A stretch of 64,000 nt of DNA from Rhizobium sp. SEMIA4064 (lineage in GTDB: Bacteria; Pseudomonadota; Alphaproteobacteria; Rhizobiales; Rhizobiaceae). The stretch covers positions 187,501 to 251,500 of the forward strand of contig NZ_PYJN01000001.1 of NCBI RefSeq assembly GCF_003025035.1. The letters run 5' to 3'. Every line of letters starts with the position of its first letter. Positions within the stretch are counted from its first letter, which is position 1. Shown one piece after another: positions 44,755 through 53,156 of this stretch. The notes under the pieces are model-generated. The model saw only the letters and a list, made by a program, of their open reading frames with translations. It searched no databases and had not been told where the DNA came from. A program made the position numbers and the translations under genes.

Positions 44755-44776
44755 GGGCGGCCGTCGCCGGCCGCCC
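44755..44776 (-). repeat. Intercistronic hairpin between phnD and phnE
   Basis: GGGCGGCCG and CGGCCGCCC form a 9-bp all-GC stem around TCGC. No T run follows on the minus strand. Like the hairpins after two other binding-protein genes in this window, it may set higher expression of the binding protein. Confidence 0.75.
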
Positions 44777-44793
44777 CGCAGTCTGGATAGGGA

Positions 44794-45699
44794 TCAGCCG
44801 CCGATGGCAGCCTTACGAACTTCGACAACGGCCTTGTAGAAGTCCGGGTTGACCTTGACGTAACCCTTGAAGTCGCCGCCTTCGATTGCCGAGAAGCACT
44901 TGGCGTCGGTGGTCGGGAGCTTCAGGAAGAAGTCGGTCAGCTTGGCCTGCCATTCGGTGCCGAGAGCGTTGCGAACGACGAGCGGGCCGTTCGGGATTAG
45001 CGGCGAGCGCCAGACTTCGACGAGCTTGTTCGGATCGACGGCGCCCTTGTCGACTTCCTTGCGGAAGGTACCGGAGGTGTAGCCGTCCTTGAAATCGCCG
45101 AGGCCCGAAGAGTCGTCAACGGCAACGTCGACCTTGCCGTCATAGGCGGCGAGCAGGTTGTTCTCGTGACCGCCGTTGAACTGGGTGGAAGCGAAGAACT
45201 TGTCGTTCGGCATGCCGGTGGTCTTCGGAATCTGCGTCAGCGGAACGAGGTAGCCCGAGGTGGAGTCCGGGTCGGCGTAGCCGAGCTTCTTGCCCTTGGC
45301 GTCGGCGATCGTCTTGATGCCGGAGGACTTCAGGGCGAGACCGATCGAGTAATAGCCGGTCGAGCCGTCCGTCTGCTGCGTGGTCAGGATCGGGGTAACG
45401 GCCTTCGGGTCCTTGATGTAGGTGGCTGCATAGCCGGAAGCACCAAGTTCAGCGAAGTCGAGCGTGCCGCCGAGCAGGCCCTGGATGACGCCGTCATAGT
45501 CGGCAGCCGGGAACAGCGATACCTTCTCGAAACCGAACTCCTTCTTCAGGTGGTCGGAGAGGCAGGCATAGTTGCGCAGGCGGTCGGCTTCGTTTTCGCC
45601 ACCGAGAATACCAACGCGGAATTCCTTGATGTCCTGAGCGGCAGCGCCGCCAGCGAGCGCGAGAAGCGCCGTGGCTGCGAGAAGGGTCTTCTTCAACAT
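44794..45699 (-). CDS. phnD: Phosphonate ABC transporter substrate-binding protein
   Basis: A 301-residue periplasmic protein with a signal peptide ending near GGAAA (residue 20). It matches the PhnD/SsuA type: EFRVGILGGENEADRLRNYA, VSLFPAADYDGVIQGLLGGT, then LDFAELGASGYAATYIKDPK, where Tyr and Ser hold the phosphonate group in relatives. GYADPDSTSGYLVPLTQI is the conserved central segment. It lies between phnC and the phnE genes. Confidence 0.94.
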   Translation of the reverse strand: MLKKTLLAATALLALAGGAAAQDIKEFRVGILGGENEADRLRNYACLSDHLKKEFGFEKVSLFPAADYDGVIQGLLGGTLDFAELGASGYAATYIKDPKAVTPILTTQQTDGSTGYYSIGLALKSSGIKTIADAKGKKLGYADPDSTSGYLVPLTQIPKTTGMPNDKFFASTQFNGGHENNLLAAYDGKVDVAVDDSSGLGDFKDGYTSGTFRKEVDKGAVDPNKLVEVWRSPLIPNGPLVVRNALGTEWQAKLTDFFLKLPTTDAKCFSAIEGGDFKGYVKVNPDFYKAVVEVRKAAIGG

Positions 45700-45791
45700 G
45701 GGTTCGTCTCCTGATTAACCGGTGTCCCCGGATGTCTTCGGTCTAGAAGAAATGCGCCCTTGACGTGGGCCTTCGATCGCGGCCGGCTCCC

Positions 45792-46646
45792 TCAGAGACC
45801 GGCCAGTGCCAGCGGTTGCGGGCCGGCAGATGCATTTGCCGCGCCTTGCGCGGGCTGATCGGAAAGATTGATGGCGGTCGACGTCATCGTCTCGTCGACA
45901 CCGGCGCCATCTTTGTCGGTGCCGTAGATTTCCTTGACGGCGGCGGCCGTCAGATCGGCCGGCTTGCCGTCGAACACCACGCGGCCGGCCGCCATGCCGA
46001 CGATGCGTTCGCAGTAGTTGCGCGCGGTATCCAGCGTGTGCAGGTTGGTGATGACGGTGATACCCTCGCGCTCATTGATATCGCGCAGCGCATCCATGAC
46101 GATCTTGGCGTTCAGCGGATCAAGCGAGGCGATCGGCTCGTCGGCAAGCATCATTTTCGGCTGCTGCATCAGGGCGCGGGCGATGGCGACGCGCTGCTGC
46201 TGGCCACCCGACAGCGTGCCGGCCATCTGCAACGCGGTCTGTTCGATGCCGAGGCGTTCAAGCGCCGCGATGGCTTCGATACGCTCTTCGCGGCTGAAGA
46301 TGGACAACAGGCTGAGCGTCGTCGAGCGCTGGTTCAGGCGGCCGAGCATGACGTTGGTAAGCACGTCGAGGCGGGGAACCAGGTTGAACTGCTGGAAGAT
46401 CATGGCGCAATCGCGCTGCCAGTTGCGCAACGCCCGGCCGCGCAGCTTGGAAACTTCGATGCCGGCGAAATGAATGGAGCCCGAGCTCGGATCGGCAAGG
46501 CGGTTGATCATGCGCAGCAGCGTGGACTTGCCGGCGCCTGAGCGGCCGATGATGCCGACCATCTGTCCTTGCGGAATGTCCAGCGTCACGGAATCGACAG
46601 CGAGCTTGTTTCCGAACCGGCGCGAAACATTCTTCAGCTCAAACAT
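45792..46646 (-). CDS. phnC: Phosphonate ABC transporter ATP-binding protein
   Basis: A 284-residue ABC ATPase with Walker [11 protein letters not shown]-loop [20 protein letters not shown] (a PhnC-type wording), signature [15 protein letters not shown], Walker [13 protein letters not shown] and switch [10 protein letters not shown]. The C-terminal 30 residues are an Ala/Pro/Gln-rich tail of unknown use. ATG 46646 starts the homology. It is the first gene of the phnCDEE-DUF1045-phnM-phnN unit, with a possible Pho box upstream. Confidence 0.94.
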   Translation of the reverse strand: MFELKNVSRRFGNKLAVDSVTLDIPQGQMVGIIGRSGAGKSTLLRMINRLADPSSGSIHFAGIEVSKLRGRALRNWQRDCAMIFQQFNLVPRLDVLTNVMLGRLNQRSTTLSLLSIFSREERIEAIAALERLGIEQTALQMAGTLSGGQQQRVAIARALMQQPKMMLADEPIASLDPLNAKIVMDALRDINEREGITVITNLHTLDTARNYCERIVGMAAGRVVFDGKPADLTAAAVKEIYGTDKDGAGVDETMTSTAINLSDQPAQGAANASAGPQPLALAGL

Positions 46647-46805
46647 GAGGCCTTCCCTTTCGCGGCTGTCCGGCTCCGCAACAAACGTTGACGTTGGCGC
46701 AGCGGAAACCTGTTGGACGAGCGCATGGGCTTTCGCTTCGAAAAGCCTCGAGACCGCCATACGCTGAGCATAGGCAACGCATTAGTCCCCGTTCGTGAAG
46801 CTCCA

Positions 46806-46823
46806 ATGTCAGATTTGTGTAAC
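46806..46823 (-). promoter_or_regulatory. Possible Pho box upstream of phnC
   Basis: On the minus strand GTTACACAAATCTGACAT matches 13 of 18 positions of the PhoB consensus CTGTCATAAATCTGTCAT, with the second half strongest. It overlaps a perfect TGTAAC-N4-GTTACA palindrome (46818-46833). Located about 160 bases before the phnC start. Confidence 0.45.
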
Positions 46824-46870
46824 TGCTGTTACAATCCCCGCCGTTTGCGCCCTCCCGTAACGGCATGCAA

Positions 46871-46900
46871 AAGCCCGAAAACCGCAGGGTTTTCGGGCTT
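46871..46900 (-). terminator. Terminator after the phnG-L/acetyltransferase unit
   Basis: AAGCCCGAAAACC pairs with GGTTTTCGGGCTT around a four-base loop, followed by TTTTG on the minus strand. It lies 36 bases after the acetyltransferase stop codon and before the phnC promoter region, so it separates two phn transcription units. Confidence 0.88.
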
Positions 46901-46935
46901 CGGAGAGGATTCTAGCAAGGATTGTGCCGCGGGCG

Positions 46936-47553
46936 TCAGGCGCCGTAGCGGATCAGGAAGTCCTCGGCCGCAAGGGCGCGGAAATCGTCAAGCGCAGTAC
47001 GCAATGTGGTGTGATCCCAGTCCCACCAGGCAAGCTTGTCCATGCGCTCGCCGACAGCTTCGGTGAAGCGCTGGCGGATGAGCTTGGCCGGCACGCCGCC
47101 GACGATCGTATAGGGCGCAACATCCTTGGAGACGACCGCACCGGCGCCAATGACCGCACCGTTACCGACGGTGACGCCCGGCAGGATGGTGGCGCCATGG
47201 CCGATCCAGACGTCATGGCCGATGGTTACGCGGTTGTCGCGCCGCCAGGTGAAGAAATCCGTCTCCATATCGGCATCCGGCCAATAGTCGGCGGCGCGAT
47301 AGGTGAAGTGATGCAACGTCGCCCGCCAGGTCGGATGGTTGGTGGCGTTGATGCGCACAGCCGCGGCAATGTTGACGAACTTGCCGATCGTCGCACACCA
47401 GACCGCGCCGTCCTGCATGATGTAGGAATAGTCGCCGATCTCGGTTTCATCGATGCGGCAGCGGTCGGAGACTTCGGTGTAGCGGCCGAGCGTCGAATTG
47501 CTGACGCTGGCCGAGGGGCTGATGAAGGGCGTTTCGCCCAATTGGCGGCTCAT
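46936..47553 (-). CDS. Hexapeptide-repeat acetyltransferase of the phosphonate locus
   Basis: A 205-residue left-handed beta-helix acyltransferase. Hexapeptide repeats are visible from about residue 15 and again in [20 protein letters not shown] followed by [40 protein letters not shown] between the repeats is typical of the phn-linked subgroup of the chloramphenicol/virginiamycin acetyltransferase family. It overlaps phnL by four bases. It may acetylate aminoalkylphosphonates as PhnO does elsewhere, but this is not established here. Confidence 0.9.
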   Translation of the reverse strand: MSRQLGETPFISPSASVSNSTLGRYTEVSDRCRIDETEIGDYSYIMQDGAVWCATIGKFVNIAAAVRINATNHPTWRATLHHFTYRAADYWPDADMETDFFTWRRDNRVTIGHDVWIGHGATILPGVTVGNGAVIGAGAVVSKDVAPYTIVGGVPAKLIRQRFTEAVGERMDKLAWWDWDHTTLRTALDDFRALAAEDFLIRYGA

Positions 47554-48257
47554 GCGGCGGACTTTCTGGGCGAAAATTGCGACACATCGAGAACGCGGCT
47601 GCCAACGGCCTCGCGCACTTCCTCGTCATGGAAGATGCCGAGGAGGGCGACGCCGGCCTTTTTCTTCTTTTCGATCATGTCGACGACGGCAGCACGGTTT
47701 CTCGCGTCGAGAGAGGCGGTCGGCTCATCGAGCAGCAGAATGGCATGATCGGTGATGAAGCCACGGGCGATATTGACGCGCTGCTGTTCGCCGCCGGAGA
47801 AGGTGGCGGGCGGCAATTGCCAAAGCTCTTCCGGCAGGTTGAGCTGCGCCAGCAGGCTGCCTGCTCTTTCGCGGGCGGTCTCGGCACTTGCGCCACGCGC
47901 CAGCAGCGGCTCGGCAACCACGTCGATGGCAGCAACGCGCGGTACGGTGCGCAGGAACTGGCTGACATAGCCCATGGTATGGCGGCGGACTTCCAGCACG
48001 GTGCGCGGATCGGCGGCGGCGAGATCGACGATCCTTTCCTTATGCATCACCAGGATCTGGCCGCTATCGACGGCGTAGTTGCCGTAGATCATTTTCAGCA
48101 GCGAGCTCTTGCCGATGCCGGAAGGGCCGCCGAGAACCACGCATTCGCCCGATGCGACCGAGAAGGAGACGTCGGCGACGACCGGCAGGCGGATGCCGTC
48201 GCGCAGGTGCATGGTAAAGCTCTTGAAGACTTCGGAAACGACGAGGGGAGTGGCCAT
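47550..48257 (-). CDS. phnL: C-P lyase subunit PhnL
   Basis: A 235-residue ABC-ATPase-like protein. Walker A is [10 protein letters not shown], the Q-loop [15 protein letters not shown], the signature [15 protein letters not shown] and Walker [14 protein letters not shown]. The sequence begins [20 protein letters not shown], as in PhnL. It is not a transporter ATPase but part of the C-P lyase machinery, working with PhnGHIJ. ATG 48257 starts the homology, four bases after the phnK stop codon. Confidence 0.94.
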   Translation of the reverse strand: MATPLVVSEVFKSFTMHLRDGIRLPVVADVSFSVASGECVVLGGPSGIGKSSLLKMIYGNYAVDSGQILVMHKERIVDLAAADPRTVLEVRRHTMGYVSQFLRTVPRVAAIDVVAEPLLARGASAETARERAGSLLAQLNLPEELWQLPPATFSGGEQQRVNIARGFITDHAILLLDEPTASLDARNRAAVVDMIEKKKKAGVALLGIFHDEEVREAVGSRVLDVSQFSPRKSAA

Positions 48258-48261
48258 GGCT

Positions 48262-49038
48262 TTAAACCTGCAGGATCGAGGAGACGAGCAGTTGCGTATA
48301 GGGCTCGCGCGGATCGTCGAGCACGCGGTCGGTAAGACCATGCTCGATCACCACCCCGTCCTTCATCACGATCATGCGGTGCGACAGCAGGCGGGCAACG
48401 GCGAGGTCGTGCGTGACGATGATGGCCGACAGGCCGAGATCGTTGACGAGGCCGCGTACGAGATCGAGCAGGCGGGCCTGAACCGATACGTCGAGGCCAC
48501 CGGTCGGCTCGTCCATGAACACCAGCCGCGGGCCGGTCACCAGGTTGCGGGCGATCTGCAAGCGCTGGCGCATGCCGCCCGAGAAGGCGCGCGGTTGATC
48601 GTCGATACGGTCAGCGTCGATTTCCACGCGTTCCAGCCAGTCGATGGCCGTATTGCGGATATTGCTGTAGTGCCGGTTACCGATCGCCATCAGCCGCTCG
48701 CCGACATTGGCGCCGGCCGAAACGGTCATGCGCAGGCCGTCGGCCGGGTTCTGGTGCACGAAGCCCCAGTCGGTGCGCATCAGGAAGCGCCGTTCGGCCT
48801 CGTTCATGCGGAAGAGTTCGCGATAGGTCTCGTCGCGCATATGGTACTCGACGCTGCCGGTGGTCGGCCGCAGCCGGGTCGAAATGCAGTTGAGCAGCGT
48901 CGTCTTGCCGGAGCCGGATTCGCCGACGATCGCCAGCACTTCACCGGGCCAGAGATCGAAGGATACATTGCGGCAACCGATGCGGCTGCCATAGAATTTC
49001 GAGATATCCTTGACCTTGAGGAGTGGCGTGTCGCTCAT
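48262..49038 (-). CDS. phnK: C-P lyase subunit PhnK
   Basis: A 258-residue ABC-ATPase-like protein that docks on the PhnGHIJ core. Walker A is GESGSGKTT, a PhnK-specific insertion includes ERRFLMRTDWGFVHQNPADG, the signature is FSGGMRQRLQIARNL, Walker B RLVFMDEPTGGLD and the His switch IIVTHDLAVARLL. Overlaps the phnJ stop codon by four bases. Confidence 0.95.
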   Translation of the reverse strand: MSDTPLLKVKDISKFYGSRIGCRNVSFDLWPGEVLAIVGESGSGKTTLLNCISTRLRPTTGSVEYHMRDETYRELFRMNEAERRFLMRTDWGFVHQNPADGLRMTVSAGANVGERLMAIGNRHYSNIRNTAIDWLERVEIDADRIDDQPRAFSGGMRQRLQIARNLVTGPRLVFMDEPTGGLDVSVQARLLDLVRGLVNDLGLSAIIVTHDLAVARLLSHRMIVMKDGVVIEHGLTDRVLDDPREPYTQLLVSSILQV

Positions 49039-49916
49039 TCGGCGGCCTCCTGGTTGGGTGCCAGCATGGTGCCGATATGGCCATGGGCGCGGCGGTCTTC
49101 GCAGAAATCGGTGTCGGAGCAGACAAACATCCGCCCGCCCTTGTCGTCGAGGATCACTTCGTCGAGATAGACCTGCTCGGCACCGCAGAGAGCACAGGGC
49201 TTATCGAAACGCTGCACTTCGAAGGGATGATCCTCGAAATCGAGGCTGACGACTTCGGTATAGGGCGGCACGGCATAGATACGCTTTTCGCGGCCGGCGC
49301 CGAAGAGCTGCAGCGCATCCGACATGTGCATCTTCGGATTGTCGAATTTCGGCGTCGGCGAGGGGTCCATCACGTAACGGCCGGCCACCTTCACCGGGTA
49401 GGCATAGGTGGTGGCGATGCGGCCGTTGCGGGCGATGTCTTCGTAGAGCTTCACATGCATGAGGCCGTATTCCTCGAGCGCATGCATCTTACGGGTCTCG
49501 GTCTCGCGCGGCTCCAGGAAACGCAGCGGTTCGGGGATCGGCACCTGATAGACCAGCACCTGGTTGGGTCCAAGCTTGCCTTCCGGGATACGGTGGCGCG
49601 TCTGGATGATGGTTGCCTCGTCCGTGCGGGTGGTGACGGCGACGTCAGCCACCTTCTGGAAGAAGGCGCGGATAGAGACGGCGTTGGTCGTGTCGTCGGC
49701 GCCTTGGTCGATGACCTTGAGCACATCGTCCGGCCCGATGATCGCGGCGGTCAATTGCACGCCGCCCGTGCCCCAGCCATAGGGCATCGGCATTTCGCGC
49801 GAGGCGAACGGCACCTGATAACCGGGAATGGCGATCGCCTTCAGGATGGCGCGGCGGATCATCCGCTTGGTCTGTTCGTCGAGATAGGCGAAGTTATAGG
49901 TGGCGAGTTCGGTCAT
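49035..49916 (-). CDS. phnJ: Alpha-D-ribose 1-methylphosphonate 5-phosphate C-P lyase
   Basis: A 293-residue radical-SAM C-P lyase. The essential cysteines follow the family spacing C-x2-C-x21-C-x5-C: CALC near residue 241 and CSDTDFC near residue 266. The Gly that forms a glycyl radical in the family is likely in the early GWGTGGVQLTAAIIG segment. It splits the carbon-phosphorus bond, giving methane (from methylphosphonate) and a cyclic ribose phosphate. It overlaps phnI and phnK by ATGA. Confidence 0.97.
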   Translation of the reverse strand: MTELATYNFAYLDEQTKRMIRRAILKAIAIPGYQVPFASREMPMPYGWGTGGVQLTAAIIGPDDVLKVIDQGADDTTNAVSIRAFFQKVADVAVTTRTDEATIIQTRHRIPEGKLGPNQVLVYQVPIPEPLRFLEPRETETRKMHALEEYGLMHVKLYEDIARNGRIATTYAYPVKVAGRYVMDPSPTPKFDNPKMHMSDALQLFGAGREKRIYAVPPYTEVVSLDFEDHPFEVQRFDKPCALCGAEQVYLDEVILDDKGGRMFVCSDTDFCEDRRAHGHIGTMLAPNQEAAE

Positions 49917-51022
49917 TCGGCAGCCTCCGTCATCGGGTCCTTGCCTGCATTCTGTGCATTCTCGAAGTCGCGGCGCATGCGGCGCACCAGGTCGAGTTCG
50001 GCCTGGAAGTCGACATAGTGCGGCAGCTTCAGATGTTCGACGAAGCCGGTCGCCTGCACGTTGTCGGAATGGGAGATGACGAATTCCTCGTCCTGGGCCG
50101 GTGCGACGATATCCTCGCCGAGTTCATCGGCGCGGAGCGCCCGGTCGACCAGCGACATCGCCATGGCCTTGCGTTCGCTTTGGCCAAAAACCAGGCCATA
50201 GCCGCGGGTAAACTGCGGCGGTGCCTTGGCCGAACCCTTGAACTGGTTGACCATCTGGCATTCGGTCACCTGAATGCTACCCAATGACACGGCAAAACCG
50301 AGTTCCGGCACATCCAATTCGACCTCCACTTCGCCGATGCGGATTTCGCCGGTGAAGGGGTGGGTGCGGCCATAGCCGCGCTGGGTCGAATAGCCGAGCG
50401 CCAATAGGAAGCCTTCATCGCCGCGGGCGAGCGCCTGCAGGCGCAGATCGCGGGTCATCGGGAATTCCATCGGTTCGCGCGTCAGGTCGCCGGTTTCGTG
50501 GTCGATCGGCATGTCGCCGTCGCCTTCGATCAGCCCTTCCTGGCTCAGAATTTCCGAGACGCGCATCACGCGGCCTTCTTCCGCCGGCCGCTGCATCGGC
50601 TCGTCCACCGGCATATCCGTGAGCAGGCTCGGGTCGAGCAGGCGGTGCGTATAGTCGAAAGTGGGACCGAGAAGCTGGCCGCCGGGCAGGTCCTTGTAGG
50701 TGGCGGAGATGCGGCGTTCGATCTTCATCGCCGAGGTATCCAGCGGCTTGGAATAGCCGAAGCGCGGCAGCGTGGTGCGGTAGGCGCGCAGCAGGAAAAT
50801 CGCTTCGATCATGTCGCCGCGCGCCTGGCGAACGGCAAGGGCGGCGAGCGTGCGGTCGTAAAGCGAGGCTTCGGCCATGACGCGGTCGACGGCGAGCGCC
50901 AGTTGCGCGACGATCTGGTCGATGCCGATGGCAGGCAGCGAACGATCGCCGCGGCGACGATCGGCGAGCAGCCGGTGAGCATTGGCGATGGCGGCTTCGC
51001 CGCCTTTAACGGCAACATACAT
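49913..51022 (-). CDS. phnI: C-P lyase subunit PhnI
   Basis: A 369-residue protein. Recognisable PhnI stretches are MYVAVKGGEAAIANAHRLLA at the start, EASLYDRTLAALAVRQARGD, LPRFGYSKPLDTSAMKIERR, LALGYSTQRGYGRTHPFTGE and NVQATGFVEHLKLPHYVDFQ. It is the nucleosidase-type subunit that, with PhnG, H and L, links phosphonate to ATP-derived ribose. It begins three bases after phnH stops and overlaps phnJ. Confidence 0.96.
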   Translation of the reverse strand: MYVAVKGGEAAIANAHRLLADRRRGDRSLPAIGIDQIVAQLALAVDRVMAEASLYDRTLAALAVRQARGDMIEAIFLLRAYRTTLPRFGYSKPLDTSAMKIERRISATYKDLPGGQLLGPTFDYTHRLLDPSLLTDMPVDEPMQRPAEEGRVMRVSEILSQEGLIEGDGDMPIDHETGDLTREPMEFPMTRDLRLQALARGDEGFLLALGYSTQRGYGRTHPFTGEIRIGEVEVELDVPELGFAVSLGSIQVTECQMVNQFKGSAKAPPQFTRGYGLVFGQSERKAMAMSLVDRALRADELGEDIVAPAQDEEFVISHSDNVQATGFVEHLKLPHYVDFQAELDLVRRMRRDFENAQNAGKDPMTEAAE

Positions 51023-51025
51023 GCG

Positions 51026-51655
51026 TCACATCTCCGTCGCGATGATCTTGGTGGTGCGCGGCAGGCAAAGGAATTGCCGTTCCGCCGTCAGAACGAGATC
51101 GACGCCGCGCGGGAAAAGCGCGCGATTGTCGTTCCAGATGCGCGGAAAAGTATCGGGCAGGCCGATCGGAGCGATCATGCGGATACCGGCGATGCCGGGG
51201 CCTGAGAGCGCCAGTTCCTTGCCGCCCTCAAGGGCTGCGATTTCTAAAACCAGTGTCGTCGAACGGTCGGGATATTCCTGCGTGCCGACGGCGAACTGGT
51301 TGAAGGAGGCGAGCGCCATGCCGGCCTCGACGAAGGCAAAGCGTGCCTCGATCTTTTCCGGTGTCACCGGCGTGCCGGTGTGGAAGCTGAGCCAGGCGGG
51401 CATGGCCGATTTGGCAAGACCGCTCGACAGCCAGACCGGCGTGTCATGGTCGCACAGCGCCAGGCTGATCGCGCCGGCTGCAATGCCGAGCTGGGCGGGC
51501 GGAGCGATGTCGGAGGTAACGGTCTGGATGATGCCCGGCCGTGCCATGGCATCCATCATCATCTTGAAGACGCTCTGCGCGTCGAACACCGGATCGGTAA
51601 AACCGCCGGTCAGCGCCTCGTTGCCGGCGATCATGGAGGTGGTGGAAGGGCTCAT
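51026..51655 (-). CDS. phnH: C-P lyase subunit PhnH
   Basis: A 209-residue protein with the PhnH pattern: LTGGFTDPVFDAQSVFKMMM near the start, MARPGIIQTV, then ALSLCDHDTP-like ISLALCDHDTPVWLS and LSGPGIAGIRMIAPIGLPDT. PhnH resembles PLP-enzyme folds but has no cofactor. It is part of the PhnGHIJ core. Its start overlaps the phnG stop by four bases. Confidence 0.95.
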   Translation of the reverse strand: MSPSTTSMIAGNEALTGGFTDPVFDAQSVFKMMMDAMARPGIIQTVTSDIAPPAQLGIAAGAISLALCDHDTPVWLSSGLAKSAMPAWLSFHTGTPVTPEKIEARFAFVEAGMALASFNQFAVGTQEYPDRSTTLVLEIAALEGGKELALSGPGIAGIRMIAPIGLPDTFPRIWNDNRALFPRGVDLVLTAERQFLCLPRTTKIIATEM

Positions 51656-52131
51656 TTGTCTTCTCCGCGGACCATGGTGAAGAAATCGACGCGGGTGGCG
51701 GCCGTTTCCTCGGCACGTTTGCGGTCATATTCGGCAATCCGATCGGTAACCGGCAGCAGGATCGCCTTCTCCACGAATTCCTTGGTGGCGGGCTGATGCC
51801 AGAGTGCATCGAAGATTGCTGCAAGCCGCACCTTGTCGCGGTCGGTGCCGAGAGCATGCGCGTGGCCGATCGCACCGGAGCCGAGCTTGACGGTGGCGCG
51901 CGTCACGGTAACCTCGCCGAGATTAAAGGGTGAACCGCCGCCACCGATGCGCCCGCGCACCATGACGAGCCCGGTTTCCGGACCTCGTACAGGCTGGACC
52001 ACCGGTTTGTCGGGCAGTGCCTCCCAGGCCGCGTCAAGCTCGTCGCGTTCGGCCCGCGCCAACAGATCGGCGGCGCGCTTGCGTTCCCGCCGCTCCTGCG
52101 CCGCCGCCTCTTGTCTCTGTGCTGAATTCAT
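51652..52131 (-). CDS. phnG: C-P lyase subunit PhnG
   Basis: A 159-residue protein. The PhnG pieces are RKRAADLLARAERDELDAAW, VQPVRGPETGLVMVRGRIGG, FNLGEVTVTRATVKLGSGAI and GHAHALGTDRDKVRLAAIFD. ATG 52131 is favoured because GAGG lies eight bases upstream; an upstream in-frame ATG (at 52170) would overlap the operator. First gene of the phnGHIJKL unit, divergent from phnF. Confidence 0.95.
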   Translation of the reverse strand: MNSAQRQEAAAQERRERKRAADLLARAERDELDAAWEALPDKPVVQPVRGPETGLVMVRGRIGGGGSPFNLGEVTVTRATVKLGSGAIGHAHALGTDRDKVRLAAIFDALWHQPATKEFVEKAILLPVTDRIAEYDRKRAEETAATRVDFFTMVRGEDK

Positions 52132-52147
52132 CGCGTCATCCTCAAAA

Positions 52148-52165
52148 TGTCTATTGATATAGACA
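52148..52165. promoter_or_regulatory. Probable PhnF operator
   Basis: TGTCTATTGATATAGACA is an inverted repeat (TGTCTAT-N4-ATAGACA) between the divergent phnG and phnF genes, 17 bases before the phnG start. Its shape fits operators of GntR/HutC-family regulators, and PhnF of mycobacteria is known to bind a related TATAGAC-containing palindrome. Confidence 0.7.
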
Positions 52166-52232
52166 ACCATACAAGGTAGTTTTATATTTATTGGCGAGAC
52201 GTGACAAGCGTGTGACATTAGCAGCAGGCGAC

Positions 52233-52967
52233 ATGGCGGGGCAGAAGGTACAAAGACAGACGGGCGTAGCGCTCTGGCGGCAGATTGCTGACCGGATTCG
52301 CACTTCGATCAATCACGGCGATTTCGATGAAGCAGGCATGGTGCCGCCGGAAACGGCGCTGGCGCTGCAGTTCGGGGTCAACCGCCACACGATACGAAGC
52401 GCACTTGCGGCACTGGCGCAGGAAGGGATCGTCAGGGCCGTGCAGGGGCGCGGCACACTGATCGAGCGCAAGGAGCGCCTGAGCTTCCCGATTTCGAGGC
52501 GGACGCGATTTTCACAAGGGATTGGCGATCAGGTGCGCGAGACCCGCAGCGTCCTTCTTGCGACCAGCGAAGAGCCTGCGAGTACGGAATTGGCGCGGCA
52601 GCTCAAGATCAAGATCGGCACCCGGCTGGTGCGCCTGGAAACGCTCGGTCAGGCGGATCATCGTCCGGTTTCGCGCGCCACAAGCTGGTTTCCGGCGGAT
52701 CGCTTCGGCGCCATTGCCGAGATTTATCGGACGACCGGATCGATCACCAAGGCGTTTCGCGAGCTTGGCGTACCGGATTATGTGCGTGTCGTCACCGAGA
52801 TCACCGCGACCCATGCCGACGAAGGCGATCTGGCCGACCTGCAACTATCCCCGGGCGCCATCGTGCTGGTCGCCCAGGCGCTCAATGCGGATCTCGACAA
52901 TATCCCTGTGCAATATTCGATCTCCCGCTTCGCCGCCGACAGAGTGCGGTTCACCGTTGAGAATTGA
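52233..52967 (+). CDS. phnF: PhnF, GntR/HutC-family regulator of phosphonate genes
   Basis: A 244-residue regulator. The N-terminal winged helix is WRQIADRIRTSINHGDFDEA with MVPPETALALQFGVNRHTIR and GRGTLIERKERLSF; the C-terminal UTRA ligand domain includes RLVRLETLGQADHRPVSRAT and VTEITATHADEGDLADLQLS. ATG 52233 is chosen; TTG 52191 would add 14 residues. It is divergent from phnG across a palindromic operator, so it likely represses the phn unit and itself. Confidence 0.92.
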   Translation: MAGQKVQRQTGVALWRQIADRIRTSINHGDFDEAGMVPPETALALQFGVNRHTIRSALAALAQEGIVRAVQGRGTLIERKERLSFPISRRTRFSQGIGDQVRETRSVLLATSEEPASTELARQLKIKIGTRLVRLETLGQADHRPVSRATSWFPADRFGAIAEIYRTTGSITKAFRELGVPDYVRVVTEITATHADEGDLADLQLSPGAIVLVAQALNADLDNIPVQYSISRFAADRVRFTVEN

Positions 52968-52999
52968 GGGTGGGCTAGCCCCTCATTCGACCTGTCGGC

Positions 53000-53119
53000 C
53001 CCCTTCTCCCCGCAAGCGGGGAGAAGGGGATGGGCGCGCGCCCCACAGCCTTCCCTCTACTAACCTGTCGAGACGAGGGTACAAAGGTCGTCCCCTTTCC
53101 CCGTAAAACGGGGAGAGGG
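53000..53119. repeat. Pair of REP-like hairpins between phnF and gpmA
   Basis: CCCCTTCTCCCCGC-AA-GCGGGGAGAAGGGG is read at 53000-53029 as a perfect 14-bp stem (arms only quoted). A related stem CCCTTTCCCCGT/ACGGGGAGAGGG lies at 53093-53119 with one G-T pair. A CCCTCATTC-type flank before and GGGTGAGGGG after suggest one composite repeat. It separates two convergent genes and could end both transcripts. Confidence 0.8.
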
Positions 53120-53156
53120 CTAGGGTGAGGGGCTTTCAGGCGTTATTTGGTTACGC

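Noticed and set aside
39660-52967. A phnP gene in the phosphonate locus
   Set aside because: All frames between phnN and phnF are accounted for by other proteins; none shows the metallo-beta-lactamase motif of PhnP.
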